64,000 nt of DNA from Austropuccinia psidii (Eukaryota > Basidiomycota > Pucciniomycetes > Pucciniales > Sphaerophragmiaceae): positions 70,655,991 to 70,719,990 of the forward strand of contig JALGQZ010000001.1 in the NCBI GenBank assembly GCA_023105745.1, read 5' to 3'. Shown here piece after piece: positions 45,034-56,948 of this stretch (its first letter is position 1; each line of letters begins with the position of its first letter). Made by a program: the position numbers and the translations under genes. The notes below the pieces were generated by a model, which searched no databases, was not told where the DNA came from, and worked only from the letters and a program-made list of their open reading frames with translations.

Positions 45034-45514
45034 TTCAAATAAAAACTTAATATCAATAATTAATATATTTGAAAAATAAGAATAAGAATATTCATTAAAT
45101 AATAAAGCAAATATATTAATTTGGTGTGGAAAATTCCCTAGGGGAGAAAGACAGGCTGGTATATGTAATAATACACCATACCTGATACAAAGAGTTAATG
45201 TTCTTGAGGGGAATCTTGATTTTGATTGATTTGGATAATACAGCCCATGTATGGATGTGCAGGATCTGTAAAAAAGGTGTGGTGGAGCTTGGTTATCATA
45301 AAGGTTTACAACTGTGAACCCAAAACTGTATTTAGTGAATCCAACCTGTACAAGTATTGACAGGCTTTATTGATGAACCAGACTGTATGCATGTTTCAGC
45401 AAGAAGATTTTCTAAGACTGATTACTTTTGCACACAATGGATTTCTGTTTTGATGAGTTTGAGTGGGTTTAACATTGAATACCCTTACCCCTAGGTAGTG
45501 GCTGTGACAGTATC
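45034..45514 (-). repeat. 3' LTR of element E (probably truncated)
   Basis: On the minus strand it starts TGTCACAGCCACTACC right after a purine tract (cttcaagagggggatac). It shares ATATACCAGCC...CTAGGG with the LTR of element D (there acatataccagccccc). It ends where gag of F resumes, about 481 bp, and lacks the CACCTG...GAACAGG end seen in the D LTR. Target duplication was not established. Confidence 0.68.
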
Positions 45515-46491
45515 CCCCTCTTGAAGCTGGTGGGCTCCTGAACACAATAATACCCTGCCACCATTGAGTGTCATCCCCATATCCCCACTTTTTTAAAAAA
45601 AAAAATTAAAATAACATTTGATTTACTCTTGATCATTATCCTTAAAATCCCCTGTTTCATCTTTGAACTTTTTCCATTAATCACTTCCCCCTTCATTAAG
45701 TAAGTAAATTTTGAATTTCTTTGAGTTAGCCATTCCTTGAGTCATCTCTGTCCCAATCTTTTCTTCCTTAATTGGCCTTGGGCTGTATCCCAAAGTGAAG
45801 GCTTCCAACTTCTTCAGCTTGAAATTTGATGAAGATTGGTTGTATGGCTGTATAACCTTGCAAGAACTGGCCAAATGTTCTTCTGGGGCTTTTTCTTGTA
45901 ACAAATCATGAATATTCACACCTTGATGTTTGAAATAAGGGGTCTTGTCCCCATAGTCCTTGAAGAAATTAGCCCAAAATGATGTTTGGGGTCATTTTGG
46001 GTCAATATGGGTCTTTGGGTCCCTGCTACCTTTATGGAAAATGTGGCCATTTTTGCCATTTTGGGGTTTCTACAGTCCAAATACCATAATAAGTGTTCTG
46101 CAGTCTGTGAGGGTTATTGGAGTCCCCTGGGCCCAGCTTTTCGGGGGTTCCAGTGGTTCAAAAGGACAAATCTGGGTTATTTTGGCCCATATGGCCTGGA
46201 CCCATTGAATAAAGAAAACTGAACTCCCAAGAGCTGAAGGAGAGGTCCTGGCCTGTTGATTGGGGCCCCATATTGAGGACCTTGAGGGGGCCATAAATGG
46301 AGTTATGGCCCCAGAAACTTGATGGCCTTTAGGTTTTGATATGCATATCTGACTTAAATGATTGTTTTTCTTCCATAACTCTATAAATTAGTTCCTAAAT
46401 GACTGAACTCACTTAAGCTAATCTTTCTGGACTACCACCATTTGTTCTTTGTGGGTCTGGTGTCTTGAGTTGATTGGGTTCACCCTGGTCC
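45515..46491. other. 3' region of element E upstream of the antisense gene
   Basis: It contains the purine tract (about 45515-45530) and a minus-strand open frame of 80 codons (45919-45677, LASSCKVIQPYNQSSSNFKL ... KKFKIYLLNEGGSD) that I do not recognise. A Gly/Trp/Phe-biased open stretch on the plus strand, 45960-46222, looks like translated repeat (gggtcattttgggtcaatat). This segment would be the promoter side of the plus-strand gene starting at 46492. Confidence 0.5.
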
Positions 46492-47547
46492 ATGGCTTCT
46501 TCTGGCCACTCTAATCCCTTTCAAACCTGTGACAGGTACAAGGCATTTTAACTCTTGGTTCCACCTTTTACTGAGTGCTTTATCAATGGTAAAACCCTTA
46601 TACAACACTTTAACCCTAGGTAATCAAAGTGCAACTATTGTCTTGTTGGGAAGAAGCCATGTAAACATCTAGGAGTTCCAGTTTCCAAAATCAAGAGATA
46701 CTTATGGAGAAAGAAGGATGGGCCTTTTGGGAAGGAGCTACTTAAGGTCATTCCAGTTGCAAGTGCTTCAATTTTCCTGTTTGACTTGATACTGATGGCA
46801 TGATGTAGTGACTGGATCCAGGTAGATGAAGGTTGCAAGATGGACTAATGTTGAACAGCCCATTCCCACTGGTGGTATGCCAATTTACTCCAGTTCAAAG
46901 ATACCCATCTCAATAATCAACAATCAAGTTGTGGTGGAAGTAATAGGATAATTTTCTGATTCACCAGCCAACACACATGCTTAAGGAAGTGACAAACTTG
47001 ATGGTGAAGAATTTGAGGTGCTAAATCCATTAATTGGCCACTCTTCAAGAATTTCACCTACTCAACCTCCTGACAAAAGGTTCCATAGCCAAGTCATTCC
47101 CAGTACCCCAAGAGACTTCCAACCTATCCTTTCCACTGTCCCATCTTCAGTTCCTCCACCTTCAGGCCTGTCCTAGCTTCACCAATGAAGACATCCCCCA
47201 TCCCACAGCCCAGGTCATCACCAGTCCTCACCTCCCATTCATTGCAACCTGTGGCCAGAACCAGAACCAGCAGAAGAGACAATAAGTTGCCTTTGCCCTT
47301 CCCAGATACTCAAGTGTTTCAAAATAGGAAGAATTTGCCAATCCGGGTTAACATAGAAGGTCAATATGCTGTGGCCAGGTTTTTCAGAAAATTTGATAAA
47401 AATAGTAAGGAGGCTATTATGCATTCCAATGATATAATTATTCCTGGTACTGCTTCTGAAGATATGGCTGTCAAGTTAGCCTGGTATGAAGATGAATTGA
47501 TAAACAATTTCCAGAGAACCTTTGATGATTTTGGTAGGGATAACTAG
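46492..47547 (+). pseudogene. Antisense Zn(II)2Cys6-type gene of element E
   Basis: This lies on the strand opposite to E's gag-pol. An ATG at 46492 begins MASSGHSNPFQTC. The cluster follows: TECFINGKTLIQHFNPR, TAA 46621-46623, then SKCNYCLVGKKPCKH. With ligand positions spaced 2-6-10-2-6, ligands 2, 4, 5 and 6 are Cys, while 1 is Phe and 3 is Leu. After RYLWRKKDGPFGKE there is a damaged Pro/Ser-rich middle, then an open stretch to TAG 47545-47547 with NLPIRVNIEGQYAVARFF, MHSNDIIIPGTASEDMAVKL and WYEDELINNFQRTFDDFG. Element D has the counterpart at 56949-57991. The spacing is that of fungal binuclear zinc-cluster DNA-binding domains. The role in the element is unknown. I recall this family as abundant in Austropuccinia. 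Confidence 0.7.
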
Positions 47548-48383
47548 CTTGTTGGCTTTTTGGTGTTTTTTTTCTTTTATTCCCACTCTTATTAATAAAA
47601 AATAGAAATGGAATGTCCCAATACATGGTATAGAAGGGGATGCTTCTGGTTTGATAAAGAAATAAATGTAAAACAAGAATTATACAAGTAAAAAAAATGA
47701 TGAAATTAAAAGTGTTAAGAGAAAAGAGGGTAAATAAAAGGGAGATAAAAGAATCTTCTTAGAGGTGTCTTTCTTGAGGTGATTTGCTTGATTTTGGCCA
47801 TAAAGTTTTCTGAAAAGATAAAGCCAAGAATTTGATTCTCACAGAGTGGCCAAAGTGTTGTTTTCTAAGAAGAATCCAAAGATACTGTTCTAGAATCTGA
47901 TTTAAACTCTCTGTCTTTCCATCTTTCTCAGGTTTAAAATGATTTGAAAGATCTCTTGATATATTGAGATGCTTACATAATTGGATTCAGAATGATGAAC
48001 AAAATAAGGAATCTATATCACTTACAATACTGACTGGGTGTCCATGGTGGAAAAGACATGTCTAATGAAGATTTGAGATAGGTCCAGGGCAGTAATGATT
48101 TAATAAGCTGGAATGAAGATTTCCATTTTTGATAATCTGTCCACAACTACCAAAATTGAATCAAAGCTTCTGGAAAAGGGAAAGTGAGACATGAAGTCCA
48201 TTTATAAGTAATTCCAAGGACCAGATGGAGTTTTAAGAGGCTTGAGTAATCCAAACTTCTTATGGTGAATTTTCATGTTTTTTGAAAATTGTTGTCATGA
48301 GAACACATAGTCCTTAATTATTTGATTCATTCCATCCCAATGAAAATCCCTCTTGATGATCTTAAAGGTCTTCTCCTGGCCAG
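47548..48383 (-). pseudogene. pol: Integrase remnant and 3' region, element E
   Basis: From 48383 leftward the minus strand shows TGQEKTFKIIKRDFHWDGMN, then KKFGLLKPLKTPSGPWNY and a core remnant ([17 protein letters not shown]). At about 47880 it jumps from ILEQYLWI to sequence matching D's 3' region (FGHSVRIKFLALSFQKTLWP). About 1.1 kb, including the end of integrase and the chromodomain, is therefore deleted relative to D (55480 to 56630). The first catalytic Asp region is visible. Several stops are present. Confidence 0.75.
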
Positions 48384-48885
48384 TTTCACAGCCATGGAGA
48401 CAGGCAGGGCATTACCAATAATTACCAATTGAAGATCTTCCAACACCCAATCAACAAGGGGGTTTCATGGAAGATCCACCAAATACAGCTCAATAAAGGC
48501 AAAATCCAAATACAGGATTCACCAAATACAGGTTCAAACACCTGTATCGATTCAAATACCTGTATTGGATACACCAATACAGGTTTACATCTCAAATACA
48601 GATTCCTCCAGCATACAGTCATGGGTTCTCCACACTCAAGCTCCAGGCTGGCAATTTCTCACATATACCAGCCCCCTTTCACCCACCTGGGGGTGTTTCC
48701 CCCAGTTAATTACAATATTGGATTTATTATTAATATTATTTTATTTCTCACTCAGACACTAAGAAGTATTGTTTTATTAATTATTAGGTTAGTATTAGCC
48801 TTCCCTCACCTGTTCAGTAGACCCCTGGTGGTCATATCCTTATTAATCCTTTTCTCTTTTCTGAACAGGTTGGAAGAGTGATTCA
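48384..48885 (+). repeat. 5' LTR of element D
   Basis: It starts TTTCACAGCCATGG and ends GAGTGATTCA by alignment with the 3' copy. The outer G of an expected TG start is T. It contains a cluster of about nine aatacag motifs (48484-48605) and a perfect 11-bp inverted repeat, acctgtattgg at 48558-48568 and ccaatacaggt at 48574-48584. Confidence 0.82.
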
Positions 48886-49861
48886 GAATTATTTGTAGTT
48901 GGATCTTTGTTATTTCTTTTGTTGTTTATTTCATGTCTTTCAATGCTCATTATTTATAAGTAGGAATTTTACCCTTCATCGTATTGCTCTTGTCCTTTGA
49001 GTACTTCCCTTGATCCCTCCATAAGTAAGTCTGTTCACTGAGTGCCAGGCCCTCTTCATTTAGAAGAGCCCCAGTGACATTATTTTAATCAACTCATAAT
49101 TTCTTCTTTTATTTCATTAATTTATATTCTTTTCTCTCATTCTTCAATTATGATTTTTATGATCTTATAATTTTTTTTTGACTTCATTATCTCTCATCAA
49201 TTTTCATCTCATTCATTCTATTCAAATGAAAGTTGATCCTCTTTCTCATTTATTAAATTCTGCTGACCATTTCACTTTATTTTTAATTCTCAATCAATTT
49301 TCATTTTCATTTTCTAGCTGAATTCAGGTTCTTTTATCAGGCTTAATTGATTTGAATTTTTCATTAATTTATTCAGCATTTCAGGAGTTCTCATTGAATT
49401 GGGGTTATCATTATTGATTTTGAAGTCTCTTAATAATTATTGATTGATTGATTTGATTATTCAAGAAATTGACTTTAGCTCAAGATTCTGATTTTATTTA
49501 ATTGATTGATCTGATTTTATTCCTCAAGATAGCTGATTTATCCTCAATATTTGATTTAATTGAATTATTTGAAGTTAATTCCTTGATAAATTGAATTGAT
49601 TTTTAAAGATATTGACTGAATTCTGCAAGACATAATTGATTTTATTTATTGATTGACTTGATTTGACTTTTTGACTAAAATTTATTGTTCATAAGCATTT
49701 GATTTTTTCATTTTCATTCTTCAAGATTTGTTCATATTAATTTCACTTCAAGACTTTTTATTGATTCTCAGGTTCATCAAGATTCTCATTTGATTTATTT
49801 GGTAAATCCTTGTTTTATTCTCAAGTATCATCAAATTATATTTTCTTTCTTCAATACTTCC
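48886..49861 (+). other. AT-rich leader of element D
   Basis: About 980 bp between the 5' LTR and gag. It is T-rich, with many repeats of gattgattt and ttgatt-like motifs and no coding signal. It should include the primer-binding site at its left end. The equivalent in element E is 63786-63000. Confidence 0.6.
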
Positions 49862-51179
49862 AGTTCACTAGAGCCCTCCATCCAAGAATAAAAGATCTCA
49901 AAGACATCAAGCTGTTCTCACTCCTACAGTAAGGGCTCCTCTTGACCACAGAGTGCAAATTTGGACAGAGGATAACTAATGGAAGGAGAAGCACCCTCCA
50001 GAAGAGGAGGTGTGAAGTGAAGAAGATCAAGATCATTCTCTGGCTTGTTGGGTGGCTATCCAAGCATTTCTTAAGGGCCTGGAAGCAGATAAGGGGAAGA
50101 TGAAGATGAAGAGGGGGAGGAGTCCAAAGAAAATGAAGTAGCATCTTCCTTGGCAGGTGCCCCTGAGTATTCTGAAGCTCCAAATCTAGCCCCTTCTAAT
50201 CAACCTCTTGTCTCTCAAGCTGGACCAAATTTTGTCAAAATGATGTAGCAGATGACTCAATTCATGGGACAACTCACTCAAGCAGTTTCCTCAAGACACA
50301 CCTCAAAAGCCTCAGGATTCAAAATTCCATCAATTAAGGCACCTTTCTCCTTTGATGGTACTGAAGCTTATAAACTGAGAGGATTTATTCAATCTTGTCA
50401 ATCAATTTTCCATAATAACCCAGCGAACTTCTTCTCTGACCGGAAGAAGGTTTTGGACTCAACTTATTTTCTGACTGGTAGAGCTGTAAAATGGATTAAA
50501 CCTTGCCTCTCAAATATCTCCAATGAGGACCCATCTTATCTCCTCAATAACTGGCACTTATTTGAAGCCCAGTTATTCACTCTGTTTGATGATCCCAATG
50601 AAGTCAGGAAGGCTGAACAAGAGTTGGACAATCTCAGGATGAAATAAAGTGGTCAGGTTTCCTTGTACATAGCAGATTTCAGAAGCTTAATGTCAAGAAT
50701 TGGAGACTGGGGGGAAAGGGCCTATATTCATGCATATAAAAGATGCTTGGCATCACGATTGCTGGACCAATTGGCTTCTCACCCTAGAAACTTTGATAGC
50801 CTTCAAGAACTCATGGAAATAACTTGGGAATTAGGTACCAGGTACCATGAGAGGTAGAAGGAAAAGGGTATTAATAAAGAGAATAAGCCTCCAATCAGTG
50901 GATCCAATCCCTCCAAGCCTCCCCAAGATTCATCTTCAAAACATCATTATCACAGGAAGAACAAGAAGGGGAATAATTTTTAAGTTTCCAAAGAAAAACC
51001 ACATTCTTCTCTCCTCATTAAGGACACAAAATTAATTGGTGCTGAAAAGAAGAGGAGGATTAAAGAAGGCTTATGCACTTATTGTGGTGGCCAGCAACCA
51101 ATTGAAAAATTCTTCAAGAGGCCTGAAAATAGGAAAGGGTCATCAAGAGGCCTCCCTAGCAAGCAGGGAAAAGCCTGAG
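49862..51179 (+). pseudogene. gag: Gag, element D
   Basis: One plus frame with scattered stops. The N-terminal part reads LMEGEAPSRRGGVK and FSGLLGGYPSIS, then an acidic stretch (GEDEDEEGEESKENE). The open capsid piece 50252-50647 has MTQFMGQLTQAVSSRHTSKA, SFDGTEAYKLRGFIQSCQSI and FLTGRAVKWIKPCLSNISNE. The next piece, 50663-50857, has FRSLMSRIGDWGERAYIHAY and SHPRNFDSLQELMEITWELG. The zinc knuckle near 51065 reads CTYCGGQQPIEKFF, so the His and last Cys are lost. Element E gives CTYCGGRHPIENYF at the same place, keeping the His. The end is SKQGKA at TGA 51177-51179. Confidence 0.88.
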
Positions 51180-51792
51180 TGGGGATCATTATGTGTTCAA
51201 TGGCTCTTACATATTTCCTTCAAGAGCACAATTGTGCACTCTGAATACTTGTTTCAAGAGATCTTTATAATTTCTTTTTTTCTTCTCTCTCTGATATTTT
51301 TTATGGTATTCTCAATGATTCTGGTGCTAAAAACTCTTTTATTGCAAAGAATTTTGTTCTCAAGTACTGATTGACCATGTCAGAGCTCCCTGGAAAGATT
51401 CCTCTTTTCATTTTGGATTCCAATGAATCCACTTCCTTGTTGATCACCCATTATACCAAGTGGGCTGTTTACTTGCCTTCTTTCCCAAGCTTTGAATGGG
51501 ATTTATTTATCATAGATTCACCCAAGGGAGAAAAGCTACTATTGGGCTATGATATTCTTTTCCATTTGAATCCCATTATTGATTGGAGAAATGTATTGAT
51601 CACCTATGATTCTAGGCATAAGGATTCTAGTGGTATTAAAGCTCCTACTAGTAATGCCTTTTTCACTTCTGTCAAAAGTGTTGCTCTGATTGGTGAACTC
51701 AAAGCACCTTCCCCTCCTCTTTCTGTCCATATCACTTCCATCAAGAGATAAAAGATGTTGCTATATCTTCACTTCATCTCTGTCAAAGGGAT
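51180..51792 (+). pseudogene. pol: Protease region, element D
   Basis: The protease-like block reads GILNDSGAKNSFIAKNFVLK around 51306-51367, with the active-site D-S-G-A present. After TGA near 51370 the frame continues (51371-51751) with LPGKIPLFILDSNESTSLLI, YTKWAVYLPSFPSFEWDLFI and DSPKGEKLLLGYDILFHLNP. The last is the retropepsin C-terminal block. A linker to RT follows. A TAA at 51749-51751 and a frame change precede RT. The counterpart in E has lost the Asp of the active-site triad. Confidence 0.83.
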
Positions 51793-53043
51793 ATGGACCT
51801 TCCTCCTTTATCTTTTCATGCCTCCCTGGAGGAGGAGAGGGATCAGGAGGAAGAGCCAGAAGAGATTAAAGCTGTGCTGAAGGCAGTCTCTCCTGCTTAT
51901 AACCAATATTTGGATGTATTCTTCAAGGTGAAAGAAGAGAAACTTCCTCCATACTGCACCTGTGATCATCAAATCAAACTGGAGATTCTTCTACCTCCAG
52001 TTGGTGTTATCCACTCTTTATCAAAGCATGAGTCAGAAAGACTATGGGCCTACATTTCAGAGAATTTAGATAAAGGTTTCATCAGGCCAAGCTCCTCTTC
52101 AACAGGAGCACCTTTCTTTTTGTTAAGAAAGAGGATGGTGGAATTTTTTTTGTGTGTTGACTACCACAAACTTAACTCTATCACTAGAAAGAACAGGTAT
52201 TCTGTTCCTCCAATGAATCAGCTTCTTACCATCTTTAACAGCTCTACTATCGTCTCCAAGATAGGTTTGTGTGGTGCTTATAATCTCCTGAGAATTAAGG
52301 ATGGGGATGAGCGCTTAATTGCCTTTGGAACTAAATATGGTAGCTATGAGTATTTGGCTGGACCAATGCTCCTGCTTGATTCTAGAATCTTGTGAATGAT
52401 ATCTTTGCAGATTTCTTGGATATTTTTGCTGTAGTCTACTTAGATGATATTATGGTATCCTCTAGTTCTGAGGAGGAACATGTCAAACATGTGGCCTCTG
52501 TATCCCAAAGACTGAGGGACAATAATTTGTTTTCTAAAGCCTCAAAGTGTGTATTTCATGCCTCAAGTGTGGAATACTTGGGTTATTTGGTTTCAAGTGA
52601 TGGCCTCAAGATAGATTAATCCAAAGTTCAGCAAATCTTCAATTGGCCTTAGCCAAAGACAATCAAGGCACTTCAATCTTTTCTTGGCTTTTCCAACTTC
52701 TATTGTCGTATCATTGAGAATTATTCCAAAAAATCTCTGCTCTCACTTCCCTCATTAAATAAATTCTCTCTTTATCTTCAATGAGGAAGCTCTTAGTCAG
52801 TTTCAAATACTCAAAGAAGCATTCACCACTGCTCCTATCGTATCCCATTTCAATCCTTCTCTACCAACTATTGTAGAGACTGATTCTGATGATGATGCCT
52901 TGGGTTCTGTACTGAGTCAGGTGAATGACTAAGGAAATCATCACATTGCATTTGATAGTCAAAAGCTCTTCCCAGCTGATCTCAACTATTGAATTCATGA
53001 CAAGGAGCTCCTTGGCATAGTTTGCGCTCTCAAGTGCTGGAGA
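51793..53043 (+). pseudogene. pol: Reverse transcriptase and start of RNase H, element D
   Basis: The open pieces are 51793-52395 and 52392-52619 in different phases. Visible blocks are DVFFKVKEEKLPPYCTCDHQ, EKGFIRPSS-like KGFIRPSSSSTGAPFF, FLCVDYHKLNSITRKNRYSV, a damaged TNAPA region at about 52360 with two stops, and VVYLDDIMVSSSSEEEHVKH. The catalytic YLDD (52437-52448) is intact. RT thumb blocks (SSVEYLGYLVSSDGLKID, ALQSFLGFSNFYCRI) and the RNase H start follow with many stops to 53043, where the solo LTR is inserted. Confidence 0.9.
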
Positions 53044-54464
53044 TGTCAGGCTGAGTCTATGATGAAGCTTATTGATAACTATTTACAAGCTTTAACTGTG
53101 ACTTTGACATGGTTAATAATGTTAATAAATGATTTATTTATGATATAAAAGGTTTAAATTAAAGTATTAAGGGCTTTACTATTGAGTAATAGTGGTGGTG
53201 AATCCTGTTGAAAGCCCAGGGTGCAGCTTTCCCTGTTGGATTACAATAATAAAGACTACAATAATTAAAATAATACTTATACCTGGTTATTTCCAAGAGT
53301 ATAGCTGTTTCTGACAGCTGTACTCTGGAGTACTTCATAAGCAGGATGAGGAAACCTTTTCTAGTGGAGAAAAGGCCTCCTGTTATCCTAAAATGGGGTG
53401 GAATTGCCCTCTAGACCATCCACATAGAGGAAGTGAAGGGCTTTTCACTTCAGAGTACTGGCTTGTGGTTTTCATAGTGCCTGCATTCTCTGTATTGGGC
53501 TCAGATGTGGCTTTGAAACCACATCTAAGCTGTTTTCACCAATACAGGGTGAAGATTTTCATCTGGGGACTACATAGCCCTCTTCTGACGTGTATGATGT
53601 GTAGAATGCTGTACAGAACCTGTATGGGACCCCAGTATTGAATTAATTATGAGTTATTAAAGTATAAAAATGCTTCTTTGTATATTTGACACCTCATAAT
53701 CATACTTATGGGAGAATATCCAACGGTAAGACTGTATTGGTCTAATTTTGCAATTTTGAGCTTAAAACTGCCATACCTTTGTCAGTTTTTGAGATATCAA
53801 GCTTGAAGTTGGCTCATTGTGTAGGGCTAGATGTTTTCTACACAATTGTACCTTGTTTTATATGGCTATCATTAAGTATGGCAAAGCTATGCCATGTACA
53901 AGATTTTTTGTACATATATATGTTTTGCTTAAAAACTGTATAGAGCTTGTTTGCCCCATAACGTTTTTTTAGATGAGATATGGGACAATGGATGACACAA
54001 TCAGATAGCCCTGATTTTGCTCCTTCTAAAAAAGACCCCACTTTACGTATCTCACACTAAAACTGTAGATCTTAGATGAGAGGTGAATATTTTAATCACC
54101 CTTATTTGACCTTATTTTGGTCATAACTTCTGTAATTCTGGTGCTAGCTCAGTTTGGCTAGTACCATTGGATAGCCCTCACTCAGAGATCCATTTTGAAT
54201 ACCCATTTGATGGGGTTAAGCTTCTTCCTCTGTATTTCAGATTAGAGGTGAAATTTAAGGTTTATGCTCAGCAACAACTTTGTTATTCCTAGTCCTATGA
54301 TTATTGGACTTGTATATTTGGAAAGGAGTGAGTTTCCTCCTTCCTTGGATACCTTTTGAGCTGATTTAGCTCAGCTCCATGTTTTGGTGGTATTTTGACT
54401 ATACCATTGATTTATGTTATATGGCTGTCATGCTTGTGCTCTGGTTTTGAGTCACGGGCTGACA
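53044..54464 (-). repeat. Solo LTR of family A inside element D
   Basis: This 1421-bp unit reads on the plus strand TGTCAGGCTGAG...GGGCTGACA, the reverse of LTR A. An exact 5-bp duplication ggaga lies at 53039-53043 and 54465-54469. It splits the RNase H coding region of element D. Confidence 0.93.
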
Positions 54465-55054
54465 GGAGAGCCTTTCTTCTTTCTCTTTCTGATCCCTTTG
54501 AAGTCTTGAAATACCACTCTTCCCTTCAATATTTCATGTCTTCCAAAATTCTTACTTGTCGTTGAGCCCATTGGGCAGAGTTTTACTCTGAATTCCACTT
54601 CACTATCACTTACTTCCCAGGAAGACTGGCCACTTTACCAGATGCCTTATCAAATGGGGACAACGTGTACCCAGAGAGGGAGGTGGACTTCATCAACAAT
54701 AATCCTCAAAGTTTTCATCAAGCTCTCAAGCAAAATAAAGTTCAAGAGTCAAGATTTTTTGCAATCAAAGTTGAATTTTTCTCAGATTTAGTGGAACAAA
54801 TTCAAAAGGCAGTATGGAAAGACATAGAGTGTAAGAAAATTCTCAAGAAATTAGAAAGATGTGAATCAGTCTCAGAGTATTCCCTTGAACCTCAAGCCAA
54901 ATTTTTATTACTCAAAGACAGAGTAGTCATCCAAGCAATCATGAACTTCAATTGGATATCCTTCAAAGGTGTCATGACTCACCATTGGCTGGCTATCCTG
55001 GCCAGGAGAAGACCCTCAAGCTCATCAAGAGGGATTTTTATTGGGCTGGAATGA
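54465..55054 (+). pseudogene. pol: RNase H end and integrase linker, element D
   Basis: Coding resumes after the LTR with the RNase H C-terminal blocks: YHSSLQYFMSSKILTCR, a TGA, AHWAEFYSEFHFTITYFPGR and LATLPDALSNGDNVYP. From 54665 the open frame continues as the integrase linker (FINNNPQSFHQALKQNKVQE, EQIQKAVWKDIECKKILKKL, FLLLKDRVVIQ). It shifts phase at about 54950. The usual P-D-A-L-S motif is intact. Element E has the same linker at 59759-59590. Confidence 0.85.
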
Positions 55055-55980
55055 ATGAAATTATCAAGGACTATTTGCCCTCATGTCCAAGAACATTCAC
55101 CATAAGAATTCTGGATTACTAAAGCCTCTTTGAATTCCATCTGGTCCTTGGAATTATCAATGGACTTTATCACTCAAATGCCTCTGTCAAGAAACTTTGA
55201 TTCAATTTTAGTAGTTGTAGACAGATCCTCAAAAATGGAAATCTTTATTTCAGCTTATTCAACAATCACTGCTTAGGGCTTAGCTCAAATCCTTATTGGT
55301 CATGTATTTTCCAAAAATGGTCTTCCAATAAGTATTTTTTGTGATAGAAGTTCTTTATTTGTTTGATCATTTTGGACTGAATTATGTTGGCAGCTCAAGC
55401 TATCAAGAGATCTTTTGACCGCCTTTCACCCTTAAACAGATGGACAGACAGAGAGGGTAACTCAGATTCTAGAACAGTATCTTTGCATTTATTTCAGTTA
55501 CCATCAAGATGAATGGCATACCTGGCTTCCTCTGGCTTAATTTTCCTATAACAATGCAGAACATTCATTAACAAAACAGTCACCTTTTTTCACCATTTAT
55601 GGAAGAAATCCCAGCTTTGACTCAATTCACATTTCTCAAGATACACCTGCTAGAAGGTATCAACAAAACTCCAATCAGTACAGCAGGTTGTCAAAGAATA
55701 ATTAGAGTCAGCATTAAAGCGTTTTAAGAAGTATGCAGATAGAAATAAGGCAATTCCACCTGATTTCCAACCTGGGGACAACATATGGCTAACTTCCAAG
55801 AGCCTCCAGACAACAAGACCCACCAAGAAACTCTCAGAAAGATGGTTGGGACCCTTTGAAGTTCTGAAGAAGATTTGAAGCCATGCATATCACCTCAAGT
55901 TGCCTTGATAATGGAAGTCAGTTCACTCTGTCTTTTCTGTGTCCTTGTTAGAACCAGTGAAGCAATGAACTATCTCAAAT
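55055..55980 (+). pseudogene. pol: Integrase, element D
   Basis: Integrase blocks appear in alternating frames: EIIKDYLPSCPRTF, KPLxxxPSGPWN-like text at about 55125-55150, VVVDRSSKMEIF, [20 protein letters not shown] by phase change near 55420-55480, and KRFKKYADRNKAIPPDFQPG with KLSERWLGPFEVLKKI at 55720-55878. Many stops occur, with about one frame change per 100 bases, so this copy is dead. The order and spacing match a standard Ty3 integrase with a GPF/Y module at the end. Confidence 0.8.
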
Positions 55981-56223
55981 TTACATCAATTTCCACCACC
56001 ACCAGTAATAGTGGAAGAGCAAGAAGAATGGGAAGTGGCTAAGGTTCTGGACTCAAAAATCAAGAGAGGTATATTATGGTACCTTGTGTGGTGGAAATGA
56101 TTCAATAAAGACCCAGAAAGAACAGCCTGAGAACCAGCTTCCAACCTTACCAGCTCCCAAGATCTTGTCAAGGATTGCCACATTTTTTATCCTGACAAAC
56201 CTGGCCCCAATACCTCAAGATTT
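55981..56223 (+). pseudogene. pol: Chromodomain, element D
   Basis: The frame reads FPPPPVIVEEQEEWEVAKVL, DSKIKRGILWYLVWWK, TGA/TAA, FNKDPERTA, stop, EPASNLTSSQDLVKDCHIFY. This is a classical chromodomain: W-E-V, then W-Y-L-V-W-W-K with the aromatic cage positions, then W/x-E-P-A-S-N-L. In the family it follows integrase and binds histone marks. The Trp before EPASNL is a stop here. The last codons reach DKPGPNTSRF at 56223. Confidence 0.87.
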
Positions 56224-56948
56224 TGATTTATGGTGCTTGGTGGGGTTTGGAGTCTATGAAAGTAAGTTCCTCCCCTGGAATGCACCTTTAAGGGGGTATT
56301 CTACCCAAATATGTTGTAAGAATCACCTTGGTCACTTTGTGAGCACTTGTCAAATTCTTTGGACAGGTTTAGAAGGCCTTGCAACATTAATACCCTTGAA
56401 TTTGGACTTTTTATCAAGATATGGCCAAATTCTCTCTTTTCTTCTTTATTTTCTCTTTCTTTCATATTTTATTATTCCAACTTATTCCATTCAATATTAT
56501 TTAAGATATTCCTTAACTCAAATTCACTTATGGCAAAGCTTCTATTCTTTCATGATGATTGGTGGGGAGTGGAATTTATGAAAGTAAGTTCCATCTCCTG
56601 GTATGCATCTCTGAGGGCTCTAATTCTTATAAAACACCACCTTGGCCACTCAGTGAGAATCCAATTTTTGTTTTTATATTTTCAGAAAAGTTACGGCCAT
56701 AATCAAGTAACTCACCACAAGAAGATCAATTCTCGGATTTTTATTTTCTTTTCTTTTCTCTACTCTCTTTTTCTCTCAATTCTTTCTTTTCATTTTTTTT
56801 CATTTCTTTGACTTGTAACATTTTATTTTTATTTCTTGTTTCAAAAGAAGCAGTCACCACTCCCATATCTTGTTTGAGGAGTCAATTCATTTAATAATCA
56901 AAGGGAAAAACACTAGTAATGATAAAAACCAACTACAGATAATACTCA
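56224..56948 (+). other. 3' region of element D after the chromodomain
   Basis: There is no conserved domain. Two similar stretches (56230-56370 and 56545-56690) both read from TGGTGGGG...GGAATTTATGAAAG-like text to CACCTTGG...CACT...GTGAG, suggesting an internal duplication of about 320 bp. Part of this stretch (56640-56810) matches E at 47880-47700. It ends at the stop of the antisense gene. Confidence 0.55.

Noticed and set aside
46070..46294. Trp/Gly/Pro-rich frames on both strands at 45960-46294
   Set aside because: They look like a translated repeat. Similar odd predicted proteins are common in transposon-rich rust genomes, and I cannot support a real product.
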